This document shows positions 8,692-17,472 of a DNA stretch of 51,183 bases, piece after piece. The DNA comes from Mycolicibacterium sp. CR10 (lineage in GTDB: Bacteria; Actinomycetota; Actinomycetes; Mycobacteriales; Mycobacteriaceae). Location: positions 1-51,183 of the forward strand of contig NZ_STGE01000027.1 of assembly GCF_005222675.1 (NCBI RefSeq), in the 5' to 3' direction. Position 1 is the stretch's first letter. Every line of letters starts with the position of its first letter. Below the pieces are notes generated by a model. The model was not told where the DNA came from. It worked only from the letters and a program-made list of their open reading frames with translations, and made no database searches. The position numbers and the translations under genes are program-made.

Positions 8692-9780
8692 ATGTTGCGG
8701 CTGGTTGTCGCGGCGCTGTTGCTGGCGTTGATCTTCGCCGGCGGGACTGCGGTAGCCGCGCACAAGACCGTCACGCTGACGGTCGACGGCGCGTCGATGA
8801 CGGTCCCGACGATGAAGACGCGCGTCATCGACGTCGTCACCGAGAACGGTTTCGAGGTCGGTGACCGCGACGATCTCTTCCCGGCGGCCGACACCCCCGT
8901 CCAGCAGGCTGAGACGATCGTGCTGCGTCGCAGTCGGCCCCTGGAGATCTCCACCGATGGCGGCGGCTCCGAGCAGGTGTGGACCACGGCGTCGACGGTG
9001 GACGAGGCGCTGAGCCAGCTTCAGATGACCGACAAGGCGCCGTTGGCGGCTTCCCGCGGCAGCCGCGTCCCGCTCGGTGGGATGTCTCTCCCGGTGGTCA
9101 GCCCCAGGACGGTGCAGATCAACGACGGTGGCGCGATGCGCACGGTGCGCCTGGCGGCACCGAACGTCGCGGCCCTGCTGGACGCCGCCGGAATCCCCCT
9201 TCAGCAAAGTGACACAGTCGTGCCGGCACCGTCCGCCCCCGTCGTCGACGGCATGCAGGTCCAGGTGACCCGGATCCGGATCGCGAAAATCACCCAGCAA
9301 GTGCCTTTAGCCCCTAACAACCAGCGCATCGAAGATGTGACGCTCAATATGAGCCGTCAGATCGTCGAGAATCCCGGTAGCCCCGGCCTCCAGGACGTCA
9401 CTTTCGCTGTGGCGACGGTCAACGGGGTCGAGACGGGCAGGCTGCCAGTAGCCAATGTCGTCATCTCCCCGGCGCGCGACGGTGTGCTCAGAGTCGGCGC
9501 CAAACCGGGCACGGAGGTGCCCGCGGTGTCCAACGGAGCCACCTGGGATGCGCTTTCTCGCTGCGAAGCGGGAGGTAATTGGGCCATCAACACCGGCAAC
9601 GGATATTTCGGTGGCGTCCAATTTGACCAAAACACATGGGAACGCAACGGTGGTCTGAGGTATGCTGGCCGAGCGGATCTGGCAACTAGAGAAGAGCAGA
9701 TCGCGATTGCTGAGGTAACTCGGGCACGTCAAGGTTGGGGGGCGTGGCCGACCTGTAGCGGGAGGATCGGTGCGTCGTGA
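8692..9780 (+). CDS. rpfB: Resuscitation-promoting factor RpfB
   Basis: This secreted, membrane-anchored muralytic enzyme cleaves peptidoglycan glycan strands and promotes exit from dormancy. From the ATG at 8692 it is 362 aa, the same length as I recall for the M. tuberculosis protein. In order it has an N-terminal membrane anchor (LRLVVAALLLALIFAGG), three DUF348 repeats (each starting with a KTVTLTVDG-type strand), a G5 domain, and the C-terminal lysozyme-like Rpf domain. The Rpf domain contains WDALSRCEAGGNWAINTGNG with the catalytic Glu and two Cys. Its stop overlaps the rsmA GTG start, so the pair is translationally coupled. Confidence 0.96.
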   Translation: MLRLVVAALLLALIFAGGTAVAAHKTVTLTVDGASMTVPTMKTRVIDVVTENGFEVGDRDDLFPAADTPVQQAETIVLRRSRPLEISTDGGGSEQVWTTASTVDEALSQLQMTDKAPLAASRGSRVPLGGMSLPVVSPRTVQINDGGAMRTVRLAAPNVAALLDAAGIPLQQSDTVVPAPSAPVVDGMQVQVTRIRIAKITQQVPLAPNNQRIEDVTLNMSRQIVENPGSPGLQDVTFAVATVNGVETGRLPVANVVISPARDGVLRVGAKPGTEVPAVSNGATWDALSRCEAGGNWAINTGNGYFGGVQFDQNTWERNGGLRYAGRADLATREEQIAIAEVTRARQGWGAWPTCSGRIGAS

Positions 9781-10724
9781 CAATACGACTGCTCGGGCGA
9801 ACTGAAATTCGCCATCTGGCTAAGGCGATGGACTTCCGTCCACGCAAGTCGTTCGGCCAGAACTTCGTCCATGACGCAAACACCGTGCGCCGCATCGTGT
9901 CAGCCTCCGGCGTCAACCGCTCCGATCACGTCCTCGAGGTCGGTCCCGGCCTCGGTTCGCTGACGCTGGCGTTGCTAGATCGCGGCGCCAAGGTGACCGC
10001 GGTGGAGATCGACCCGGTGCTGGCCCGCCAGCTGCCGACGACGATCGCGGACCATTCGCACAGCGAGATCAACCGGCTGCATGTGCTGAATCGGGACATC
10101 CTGACCTTTAAGCGTTCCGATCTCGACGAGATGCCGACCGCCTTGGTGGCCAATCTGCCGTACAACGTCGCGGTGCCGGCACTGCTGCATCTGCTCGCCG
10201 AGTTCCCGTCGATTCGCACCGTCATGGTGATGGTGCAGGCCGAGGTCGCCGAGCGCCTCGCGGCCGAGCCCGGCGGCAAGGACTACGGGGTTCCCAGCGT
10301 CAAGGTCCGGTTCTTCGGCAACGTCCGCCGCTACGGCATGGTGTCGCCGACGGTGTTCTGGCCGATTCCGCGGGTCTACTCCGGTCTGGTGCGCATCGAC
10401 CGGTACGAGACGTCGCCGTGGCCCACCGACCCCGAGTTCCGCGAGCAGGTTTTCGAACTCATCGACGTGGCGTTCGCGCAGCGGCGCAAGACGTCGCGCA
10501 ACGCGTTCGCCGAGTGGGCGGGTTCTGGCAACGAGTCGGCCAGTCGTCTGCTGGCCGCCAGCATCGACCCGTCCCGTCGGGGTGAGACGCTGACAGTCGC
10601 CGACTTCGTGCGGCTGTTGCAGCGCTCCGAGGATTGGCACCTGATGCCCAAGGCGACGCCCGTGGAGGCGCAACCGGTCGCGGAGCCGGTGGCCGAAGCC
10701 GAGCAGGAGATCACCGCTCGCTGA
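9777..10724 (+). CDS. rsmA: 16S rRNA (adenine-1518/1519 N6)-dimethyltransferase (KsgA)
   Basis: RsmA dimethylates the two adjacent adenines in helix 45 of 16S rRNA late in 30S assembly; its loss gives kasugamycin resistance. The 315-aa protein has FRPRKSFGQNFVHD, the SAM-binding VLEVGPGLGSLT and the catalytic NLPYN motif. It ends in a non-conserved acidic tail (VAEPVAEAEQEITAR). The GTG at 9777 overlaps the rpfB stop by 4 nt. The coupling of a cell-wall enzyme with a ribosome maturation factor is conserved in mycobacteria (Rv1009-Rv1010). Confidence 0.96.
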   Translation: MTIRLLGRTEIRHLAKAMDFRPRKSFGQNFVHDANTVRRIVSASGVNRSDHVLEVGPGLGSLTLALLDRGAKVTAVEIDPVLARQLPTTIADHSHSEINRLHVLNRDILTFKRSDLDEMPTALVANLPYNVAVPALLHLLAEFPSIRTVMVMVQAEVAERLAAEPGGKDYGVPSVKVRFFGNVRRYGMVSPTVFWPIPRVYSGLVRIDRYETSPWPTDPEFREQVFELIDVAFAQRRKTSRNAFAEWAGSGNESASRLLAASIDPSRRGETLTVADFVRLLQRSEDWHLMPKATPVEAQPVAEPVAEAEQEITAR

Positions 10725-10891
10725 TCGGATCGAACGCCCTTGGTGGCCAGTTGATTCGGTGGCGCCGTGGGCCCGGTAGGCCGTCGCGGACCCGCCGTGG
10801 CCGACGATCCCGTCGACGAGGTAGCCCTCGAAGCGGCCGCCGGGCGAAGCACGGTTCCAGCGTAGAGTTCACCCGCCGGTCGCCGCGGCGT

Positions 10892-10897
10892 TAGTGT
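10892..10897 (+). promoter_or_regulatory. -10 element of ispE (leaderless)
   Basis: TAGTGT fits TANNNT and ends 6 nt before the ispE GTG at 10904. With the 179-bp gap after rsmA, this suggests an independent leaderless ispE promoter inside the cluster. A second candidate, TAGAGT, lies at about 10863. Confidence 0.45.
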
Positions 10898-10903
10898 CGA
10901 GCG

Positions 10904-11872
10904 GTGTCCGCGCGCGACGGAAATACCGCATCCGACTGGGTTCCTACGGGAGCTGTCAGTGTCCGGGTTCCCGGGAAGGTCAACCTCTATCTCGAGGTGG
11001 GGGACCAGCGCGACGACGGCTACCACGAATTGACCACCGTCTTCCATGCGGTGTCACTGCTCGACGAGGTCACGGTCACCACCGCCGACGTGCTGACGTT
11101 GGAGGTCTCGGGCGAGGGCGCGGACTCCCTGCCGACCGACGAACGTAACCTCGCGTGGCAGGCCGCCGAACTGCTGGCCGAGCATGTCGGCCGGGCACCG
11201 GATGTCGCCATCTCGATCGAGAAGACCATCCCGGTGGCGGGCGGTATGGCCGGGGGGAGCGCTGACGCGGCGGCCGTGTTGGTGGCGATGAACTCGCTGT
11301 GGGAGCTCGGCGTGCCGCGGCGTGACCTGCACGCGCTGGGCGCGCAGCTCGGCAGCGATGTGCCGTTCGCGCTGCACGGCGGCACCGCGTTGGGCACCGG
11401 CCGCGGCGAGGAGCTGGCGACGGTGCTGGCCCGCAACACGTTCCACTGGGTGCTGGCCTTCTCGGCGGGCGGCTTGTCCACCCGAAAGGTCTTCGGGGAG
11501 ATCGACCGTCTGCGGGCGGCGAAAGACCGGAACCTGCCGCCGCGTCTGGAGACCCCCGAACCGGTGCTGTCCGCGTTGGCGTCCGGGGATCCGGCGCAGC
11601 TGGCCCCGCTGCTCGGCAACGATCTGCAGGCGGCGGCGCTGAGCCTGGATGCGTCGCTGCGCCGGACGTTGCGTGCCGGGGTCGAGGCCGGCGCGCTGGC
11701 CGGCGTGGTGTCCGGTTCCGGGCCGACGTGTGCGTTCCTGTGCACCTCGGCCGGCGCCGCGGTCGATGTCGGCACTGAACTCGCCGGCGCAGGGGTGTGT
11801 CGCACGGTGCGGGTGGCCAGCGGGCCGGTGCAGGGCGCCCGGGTTGTGCCGAGCCCCTCCGCTTCTGTTTGA
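10904..11872 (+). CDS. ispE: 4-diphosphocytidyl-2-C-methyl-D-erythritol kinase
   Basis: IspE phosphorylates CDP-methylerythritol at the 2-OH in the MEP pathway that supplies isoprenoid precursors. The 322-aa protein is a GHMP kinase: RVPGKVNLYLEVGDQRDDGYHE near the start binds substrate, PVAGGMAGGSADAAAVL is the ATP-binding glycine-rich loop, and GVVSGSGPTCAFL is motif 3. The GTG at 10904 is supported by the leaderless -10; a shorter form from a later GTG (VPTGAVSVRV) is possible. It is Rv1011 in M. tuberculosis. Confidence 0.95.
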   Translation: MSARDGNTASDWVPTGAVSVRVPGKVNLYLEVGDQRDDGYHELTTVFHAVSLLDEVTVTTADVLTLEVSGEGADSLPTDERNLAWQAAELLAEHVGRAPDVAISIEKTIPVAGGMAGGSADAAAVLVAMNSLWELGVPRRDLHALGAQLGSDVPFALHGGTALGTGRGEELATVLARNTFHWVLAFSAGGLSTRKVFGEIDRLRAAKDRNLPPRLETPEPVLSALASGDPAQLAPLLGNDLQAAALSLDASLRRTLRAGVEAGALAGVVSGSGPTCAFLCTSAGAAVDVGTELAGAGVCRTVRVASGPVQGARVVPSPSASV

Positions 11873-11963
11873 AACCGGGCGTCTGTCGAAGAGCGGTCTG
11901 GATCGCAGCGGTTACATTACGAACGGGTGTGAGTAATGCCTCAATAATCGCTTCCGTTTGGCA

Positions 11964-11985
11964 GTTACTTAAGAGTTGCTTAAGA
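11964..11985. repeat. Two tandem 11-bp CTTAAG-containing repeats upstream of the acyl ligase
   Basis: GTTACTTAAGA (11964-11974) is directly followed by GTTGCTTAAGA (11975-11985), one mismatch in 11. One-helical-turn spacing is typical of OmpR-family response-regulator boxes. It sits in the 337-bp gap 11873-12209, which is AT-rich for this genome and holds no convincing gene. A 7-bp stem (12034-12040 with 12048-12054) lies further downstream in the leader. Confidence 0.5.
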
Positions 11986-12209
11986 TGATCAACGGTGAGA
12001 GCTAGCGGTCGAGCAGTTGGCGCGTCGAGTTCCCCCACCGGCAACGTCGGTGGGCGCTGGATTGCATTCGATCGGGCTCACAACCCATCACCGATTCGAG
12101 ACACAACCGCTCCCCAAATGTGTGCGCGCCTCCCTGAAAAGGCCTCCCACCTGGCGGAGCATGGCAAACGGGCATGTGCACCGGGGCAGATGTCGGCGAG
12201 GAGGTCGTC

Positions 12210-13847
12210 GTGAGCAGATTCACCGACAAGATGTATTTCAATGCCCGCAACTCAACCAGGGGCATGGTGACGGGCGAGCCGTACGAGCCGGTTCGGTACA
12301 CCTGGGGTGAGGTGCACGAGCGCGCACGGCGCATCGCCGGTGGACTCGCGGAGGCCGGAGTCGGGCTGGGTGACGCCGTCGGCGTGCTGGCCGGATTCCC
12401 CGTGGAGATAGCCCCCACGGCGCAGGGACTGTGGATGCGTGGCGCCAGCCTGACGATGCTGCATCAGCCGACCCCGCGCACCGACCTGGTCATGTGGGCC
12501 GAGGACACCATGATGGTCATCGGCATGATCGAAGCCAAGGCCGTCATCGTCTCGGAGCCGTTCCTGGTCGCGATCCCCGTGCTCGAGGAAAAGGGCATCA
12601 AGGTGCTCACCGTCGGGGACCTGCTGAAGGCCGACCCGATCGATCCCATCGAGGTCGGTGAGGACGATCTGGCGCTCATGCAGCTGACGTCCGGTTCCAC
12701 CGGATCCCCGAAAGCCGTGCAGATCACCCATCGCAACATCCACTCCAATGCCGAGGCCATGTTCATCGGCGCCGAGTACGACGTCGACAACGACGTGATG
12801 GTCAGCTGGCTGCCCTGCTTCCACGACATGGGCATGGTCGGATTCCTGACCATCCCGATGTATTTCGGCGCCGAGCTGGTCAAGGTCACGCCGATGGACT
12901 TCCTGCGGGACACGCTGCTCTGGGCCAAGCTGATCGACAAGTACAAGGGCACGATGACGGCGGCGCCGAACTTCGCGTACGCGTTGTTCGCCAAGCGGTT
13001 GCGCCGCCAGGCCAAGCCCGGCGAGTTCGACCTGTCGTCCCTCCGATTCGCGCTGTCGGGTGCGGAGCCCGTGGACCCCGCCGACGTCGAGGACCTGCTG
13101 GACGCCGGAAAGCCGTTCGGGCTGCAACCCGGGGCGATCCTGCCCGCCTACGGCATGGCCGAGACCACGCTGGCGGTGTCCTTCTCGCCGTGCAACGCCG
13201 GTCTGGTGGTCGACGAGGTCGACGCCGACCTGCTGGCCGCGCTGCGACGCGCGGTGCCCGCCACCAAGGGCAACACCAAACGACTGGCCACCCTGGGCCC
13301 GCTGCTGACCGACCTCGAGGCCCGCATCATCGACGACCACGGCAACATCATGCCGACGCGCGGTGTCGGCGTCATCGAGCTGCGCGGTGAATGCCTGACA
13401 CCCGGCTACCTCACGATGGGCGGCTTCATCCCGGCCCAGGACGAGCACGGCTGGTATGACACCGGCGACCTCGGCTACCTGACCGAGAACGGCCACGTCG
13501 TCGTCTGCGGACGCGTCAAGGACGTCATCATCATGGCCGGGCGCAACATCTACCCGACCGACATCGAACGTGCCGCCGGCCGCGTGGAGGGTGTGCGCGC
13601 CGGTTGCGCCGTCGCGGTCCGACTCGACGCCGGGCACTCGCGCGAGACGTTCGCCGTCGCCGTCGAGTCCAACGCCTGGGAAGATCCCGTCGAGGTGCGC
13701 CGGATCGAGCATCAGGTCGCCCACGAGGTGGTGGCCGAGGTCGACGTGCGGCCGCGCAACGTCGTGGTGCTGGGGCCGGGCAGCATTCCGAAGACGCCGT
13801 CGGGCAAGCTCCGTCGCTCGACTTCGGTGTCGCTCGTCACCGGCTGA
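12210..13847 (+). CDS. pks16: Long-chain fatty-acyl AMP/CoA ligase (Pks16-type)
   Basis: This adenylate-forming enzyme activates a fatty acid with ATP; the family name pks16 is historical and there is no polyketide synthase domain. The 545-aa protein has the AMP-binding P-loop LTSGSTGSPKAVQITH, LPAYGMAETTL, the YDTGDLGYLTENGHVVVCGR hinge region and the C-terminal catalytic Lys in KTPSGKLRRS. The GTG at 12210 is chosen because AGGAGG lies 5 nt upstream and the sequence (VSRFTDKMYFNAR) aligns with Rv1013. Whether it makes acyl-AMP or acyl-CoA cannot be decided. Two hairpins right after the stop probably end the transcript. Confidence 0.9.
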   Translation: MSRFTDKMYFNARNSTRGMVTGEPYEPVRYTWGEVHERARRIAGGLAEAGVGLGDAVGVLAGFPVEIAPTAQGLWMRGASLTMLHQPTPRTDLVMWAEDTMMVIGMIEAKAVIVSEPFLVAIPVLEEKGIKVLTVGDLLKADPIDPIEVGEDDLALMQLTSGSTGSPKAVQITHRNIHSNAEAMFIGAEYDVDNDVMVSWLPCFHDMGMVGFLTIPMYFGAELVKVTPMDFLRDTLLWAKLIDKYKGTMTAAPNFAYALFAKRLRRQAKPGEFDLSSLRFALSGAEPVDPADVEDLLDAGKPFGLQPGAILPAYGMAETTLAVSFSPCNAGLVVDEVDADLLAALRRAVPATKGNTKRLATLGPLLTDLEARIIDDHGNIMPTRGVGVIELRGECLTPGYLTMGGFIPAQDEHGWYDTGDLGYLTENGHVVVCGRVKDVIIMAGRNIYPTDIERAAGRVEGVRAGCAVAVRLDAGHSRETFAVAVESNAWEDPVEVRRIEHQVAHEVVAEVDVRPRNVVVLGPGSIPKTPSGKLRRSTSVSLVTG

Positions 13848-13850
13848 TCC

Positions 13851-13899
13851 CGGGCAAAGTCCCTTGCCCGCGAGCGCGCGTGTCTGCACGCAGACGCGC
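13851..13899 (+). terminator. Double hairpin after the acyl ligase
   Basis: The first stem, CGGGCAA/TTGCCCG (13851-13870), has a 6-nt loop. The second (13878-13887 with 13890-13899) has a GTCTGC/GCAGAC core extended by GCG/CGC. Both follow the TGA directly and have no clear T-tract. Confidence 0.55.
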
Positions 13900-13990
13900 C
13901 GCGATCGGTGGATTCCGTGCGTGCTCGCCCGGCATGACACACGCATAAACGATTGGCCGGATGTCGGTCCGCGCCGATAACGTCGGACTC

Positions 13991-14953
13991 ATGCCCTCCT
14001 CTCCTGCGATCGAAGCGATCGATCTGGTCAAGCAGTATGGCCAGAACAATGCTGTGGACGGTGTCAGCTTCGAGGTGCCGCCGGGCACGGTGCTGGGCCT
14101 GTTGGGTCCCAACGGTGCCGGCAAGACCACCACCGTCCGGATGATGACGACGTTGACGACGCCCACCAGCGGGACGGCGCGGGTCGCCGGGTTCGACGTG
14201 CTGGCGGACCCCGACCAGGTTCGCCGCCACATGGGCCTGACCGGTCAGGTCGCCACCGTCGACGAACTGCTCACGGGACGTGAGAATCTCCGCATGGTCG
14301 GCGGTCTCTACGGCATCCGCCGCAAGGAGCTGGAGAAGCTCGGCGACCAACTGCTCGAACAGTTTTCACTGACCGACGCGGCCGACCGGGTGGTCAAGTC
14401 CTACTCCGGGGGCATGCGGCGCCGGCTGGACCTCGCGGTGAGTCTGCTGGCTACGCCGCCGGTGTTGTTCCTCGACGAGCCCACCACCGGGCTCGACCCC
14501 CGCAGCCGGAGCGAGCTGTGGGAGGTGTTGCGCGGCCTGGTCGCCGAAGGAACCACGCTGCTGCTCACCACTCAGTATTTGGAGGAGGCCGACCAACTGG
14601 CCGACGAGATCGTGGTGATCGACCGGGGCCGCATCATCGCGCAGGGCTCCCCGCTGGAGCTCAAACAGCAGGCAGGCAACGCGAGCCTGGTGGTGACGGT
14701 TTCGCACGCCGCGGACCTGGGGGCGGCACGCGAACTGGTCGCCAGAACGGGGGTCGACGTCCACGTCGACAGCGGGTCCCGGCAGCTGACCGCTGCGGCC
14801 GGTGGCATCGCCGACCTCACCGCAGTGGCCGCCTGGCTGCAGGACGCACGCATCGACGTCGACGACATCGGCCTGTCCCGTCCCAGCCTCGACGATGTCT
14901 TCCTGTCGCTCACCGGCCACCGCGCCGACGACACCGAGGAGGTCGGCGCATGA
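13991..14953 (+). CDS. DrrA-like ABC transporter ATP-binding protein
   Basis: This nucleotide-binding subunit of a two-gene ABC exporter is of the daunorubicin-resistance (DrrA) family. The 320-aa protein has Walker A GPNGAGKTT, Q-loop GQVATVDELLTGREN, ABC signature KSYSGGMRRRLDLA, Walker B VLFLDEPTTGLDPRSR and H-loop TTQYLEEA. A DUF4162-type C-terminal domain ends in LDDVFLSLTGH. The upstream in-frame ATG at 13961 is an alternative start. 13991 (MPSSPAIEAIDLVK) fits family N-termini, but no good ribosome-binding site marks either. The stop overlaps the permease start (ATGA). The substrate is unknown. Confidence 0.9.
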   Translation: MPSSPAIEAIDLVKQYGQNNAVDGVSFEVPPGTVLGLLGPNGAGKTTTVRMMTTLTTPTSGTARVAGFDVLADPDQVRRHMGLTGQVATVDELLTGRENLRMVGGLYGIRRKELEKLGDQLLEQFSLTDAADRVVKSYSGGMRRRLDLAVSLLATPPVLFLDEPTTGLDPRSRSELWEVLRGLVAEGTTLLLTTQYLEEADQLADEIVVIDRGRIIAQGSPLELKQQAGNASLVVTVSHAADLGAARELVARTGVDVHVDSGSRQLTAAAGGIADLTAVAAWLQDARIDVDDIGLSRPSLDDVFLSLTGHRADDTEEVGA

Positions 14954-15798
14954 CCGTCACTGCCCAGAAACCGCAATCGACGTCCGACCGGCCGAAGATC
15001 CGGCCCACGAACATCGCACAGCAGTCGTGGATCATGGTCAAGCGCAACATGATCCACACCAAGCGAATGCCCGAGATGCTGAGCGACGTGACGGTCCAGC
15101 CGATCATGTTCGTGCTGCTGTTCGCCTTCGTGTTCGGTGCGTCGATCGCCACCGGTGGCAGCGCGTCCTACCGGGAGTTCCTGCTGCCGGGGATCCAGGC
15201 GCAGACCATCGTGTTCACCGCGTTCGTGGTCGCCTCCGGAATCACCGCAGATGTCGAGAAGGGCATCATCGATCGGTTCCGGTCGCTGCCGATCCGGCGG
15301 TCCGCGGTGCTGATTGGCCGCAGCATCGCCAGCCTTCTGCATTCGTCGATCGGCGTGGTGGTGATGGCGGTGACCGGGCTGGCGATCGGCTGGCGCATCC
15401 GCGGAGGCGTGCTCGATGCCGTGCTGGCGTTCGTCTTGATACTGGTGTTCGGTTTCAGCATGATCTGGTTCGGCATCCTCATCGGCTCGGTGATGCGCTC
15501 GGTGGAAGCGGTCAACGGCGTGATGTTCACCGTGCTGTTCCCGATCACCTTCCTGGCCAACACCTTTGCGCCCACCGAACCCATGCCGCACTGGCTGCGG
15601 GTGATCGCGGAGTGGAACCCGGTGTCGTCGCTGGCTCAGGCGATGCGTGAACTGTGGGGCAACGGCGGACCTGCGCCCGCGAGCGCTCAACTGCCGCTTC
15701 ACCATCCGGTGTTGGCGACCATCCTGTGGTCGCTGGCGTTGACGGCGGTCTTCGCGCCGGTGGCGCTGTACGCCTACCGGCGCCGCACAGCAGGCTAG
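14950..15798 (+). CDS. DrrB-like ABC transporter permease
   Basis: This is the membrane subunit of the exporter encoded with the preceding ATPase. The 282-aa protein starts with a cytoplasmic segment (about 45 residues) and has six predicted membrane helices of the ABC-2 type. Between helices it has the DrrB-like segment SGITADVEKGIIDRFRSLPI, which contacts the ATPase, and PITFLANTFAPTEPMPHWL near the end. The start at 14950 overlaps the ATPase stop by 4 nt, so synthesis of the two subunits is coupled. Lipids or hydrophobic drugs are plausible substrates by family, not by evidence here. Confidence 0.9.
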   Translation: MTVTAQKPQSTSDRPKIRPTNIAQQSWIMVKRNMIHTKRMPEMLSDVTVQPIMFVLLFAFVFGASIATGGSASYREFLLPGIQAQTIVFTAFVVASGITADVEKGIIDRFRSLPIRRSAVLIGRSIASLLHSSIGVVVMAVTGLAIGWRIRGGVLDAVLAFVLILVFGFSMIWFGILIGSVMRSVEAVNGVMFTVLFPITFLANTFAPTEPMPHWLRVIAEWNPVSSLAQAMRELWGNGGPAPASAQLPLHHPVLATILWSLALTAVFAPVALYAYRRRTAG

Positions 15799-15820
15799 GT
15801 CGCCCGGCACGCCACAGCTA

Positions 15821-15838
15821 GGTATTGTGTACTATACC
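15821..15838 (+). promoter_or_regulatory. Operator-like palindrome over a leaderless -10
   Basis: The 18-bp sequence pairs at 7 of 9 positions (GGTAT...ATACC outer arms) and contains TACTAT (15830-15835), a TANNNT -10 box. The ATG at 15843 begins 7 nt after that box, so the transcript is predicted leaderless. A repressor bound here would cover the promoter. Confidence 0.5.
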
Positions 15839-15842
15839 CAGA

Positions 15843-16874
15843 ATGGTGGAGAAGTTGCCGGCGCGACTGGCGGAGCACCCCACGGTGCGCGCGGTGCGAT
15901 CCCGATCGGCGCGCAAGCCCGGCACCCTCGACGCCGGCTGGCTACGGCAGGTGTGCGTGGACGCGGGCGCCGATGATGTCGGTTTCGCCGCTGTCGCCGA
16001 CCCTTCCCTGGCGTCTGAACTCTCCTACGTCGAAGCGGCACTGCCTGGCGCGGTGAGCTATATCTCGTTGGTCGTCAAGATGAACCGCGACAACGTGCGC
16101 TCCACGGCGCGCAGCGTCGCCAACCAGGAATTCCACCGCAGCGGCGAGATCATGAACGAGGCGGCGCACCGCATCACCCGGGTGCTTCAGGACGCCGGCC
16201 ACCGCGTGATCAATCCGTCGGCCACCTTCCCGATGGAGATGGACCGCTACCCCGGCCGCATCTGGGTGGTGGCACACAAGCCGGTCGCGGTGGCCGCCGG
16301 TATGGGCGCAATGGGGATCCACCGCAACGTCATCCACCCGCGGTTCGGCAATTTCATCCTGCTCGGGACCATCATCGTGGCGACGCCGATAAGCAGTTAC
16401 GATGCGCCGCTCGATTATTCGCCGTGCCTGGAATGCAAGCTGTGCGTTGCAGCGTGCCCGGTGGGTGCGATCAAGAAGAACGGCGACTTCGACTTCGTCG
16501 CGTGCTCGGTGCACAATTACCGCGAGTTCATGGGCGGCTTCACCGACTGGGCGCAGACGATCGCCGACAGCTCCGATGCCGACGACTTCCGTTCCCGCGT
16601 CAGCGATTCCGAGAACGCATCGATGTGGCAGAGCCTGTCGTTCAAGGCGAACTACAAGGCCGCCTACTGCCTGGCGGTCTGCCCTGCGGGGGAGGAGGTC
16701 ATCGAGCCCTATCTGGAAGACCGCAAAGGGTTCATGGATCTGGTCCTCAAGCCGCTCCAGGACAAGGTCGAGACCCTCTATGTGCTGCCGAATTCCGAGG
16801 CCGGCACGCACGCGAGGAAGCGTTTCCCGCACAAGCCCGTCAAGGTCGTCGACAGCGGGATCCGCGGACTCTAG
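15843..16874 (+). CDS. 4Fe-4S double-cluster oxidoreductase (QueG/reductive dehalogenase-like)
   Basis: The 343-aa protein has a substrate/cobalamin-domain-like N-terminal region (MNRDNVRSTARSVANQEFHR, then HKPVAVAAGMGAMGIHRNV) and a ferredoxin-type domain. The first cluster motif CLECKLCVAACP starts near residue 195. A second set of Cys (VACSVHN, then YCLAVCP near residue 275) would bind another [4Fe-4S]. This layout is shared by epoxyqueuosine reductase and reductive dehalogenases. No queuosine genes are nearby and it lacks the HEAT repeats of QueG, so the substrate is unknown. It ends head-on with pth: their stop codons share CTAG at 16871-16874. Confidence 0.82.
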   Translation: MVEKLPARLAEHPTVRAVRSRSARKPGTLDAGWLRQVCVDAGADDVGFAAVADPSLASELSYVEAALPGAVSYISLVVKMNRDNVRSTARSVANQEFHRSGEIMNEAAHRITRVLQDAGHRVINPSATFPMEMDRYPGRIWVVAHKPVAVAAGMGAMGIHRNVIHPRFGNFILLGTIIVATPISSYDAPLDYSPCLECKLCVAACPVGAIKKNGDFDFVACSVHNYREFMGGFTDWAQTIADSSDADDFRSRVSDSENASMWQSLSFKANYKAAYCLAVCPAGEEVIEPYLEDRKGFMDLVLKPLQDKVETLYVLPNSEAGTHARKRFPHKPVKVVDSGIRGL

Positions 16875-17449
16875 CCCCAGGCGTGGACGGTGTTCTGGGC
16901 GGGTTCGAGGCCTTGGGCGATCAATAGCTCCGTTGCGTCGGCCGCCTGTTCGCAGATCGTGGGCACCTCTTCGCGCTCAACGGAGTTGAACTGCTGGAGC
17001 ACATACGCGGCCGGATCTTGACGGCTGGGCGGTCGGCCGATGCCGATCCGCACCCGCTGGAAGTCCTTGGTGCCCAGGGTTGATGCGATGGAACGCAGAC
17101 CGTTGTGGCCGCCCTCACCGCCGCCCAACTTGAGTCGGATACGACCGAAGTCGATGTCCAACTCGTCGTGGATCACCACGATGTCGGCGGGGGCCACCGA
17201 ATAGAACTTCGCCAGCGGACCGACCTGACGCCCGGACTCGTTCATGTACACCCGCGGCTTGGCCAGCACCACCGAGCGGCCCGCGAGCCGCCCGGTGGCC
17301 ACGTCCGCACCGGACTTCTTGTGCACCTTGAACTTCTCGCCGATGCGCTCGGCGAGGATCTCGGCCACCATGAAACCGACGTTGTGCCGGGTCTTGGCGT
17401 AGTTCGGTCCGGGATTGCCCAGGCCGACCACCAGCAGCGGTTCGGCCAT
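16871..17449 (-). CDS. pth: Peptidyl-tRNA hydrolase
   Basis: Pth cleaves peptidyl-tRNAs released prematurely from ribosomes, recycling tRNA. The 192-aa protein has LVVGLGNPGPNYAKTRHNVGF with catalytic His, then KPRVYMNESGRQVG, VIHDELDIDFGRIRLKLGGGEGGHNGLRS and GIGRPPSRQDPAAYVL, all canonical. It lies 23 nt downstream of rplY, and the rplY-pth pair is conserved across actinobacteria (Rv1015c-Rv1014c). Confidence 0.97.
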   Translation of the reverse strand: MAEPLLVVGLGNPGPNYAKTRHNVGFMVAEILAERIGEKFKVHKKSGADVATGRLAGRSVVLAKPRVYMNESGRQVGPLAKFYSVAPADIVVIHDELDIDFGRIRLKLGGGEGGHNGLRSIASTLGTKDFQRVRIGIGRPPSRQDPAAYVLQQFNSVEREEVPTICEQAADATELLIAQGLEPAQNTVHAWG

Positions 17450-17472
17450 GACAGCAGTCCGTTCTGCCCGAA

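Noticed and set aside
10634..10894. 86-aa ORF between rsmA and ispE
   Set aside because: It overlaps the rsmA end, has Arg/Gly-rich low-complexity sequence and no start signal.
12252..13946. 564-aa minus-strand ORF opposite the acyl ligase
   Set aside because: It is antisense to a fully conserved gene and its translation is typical high-GC shadow sequence.
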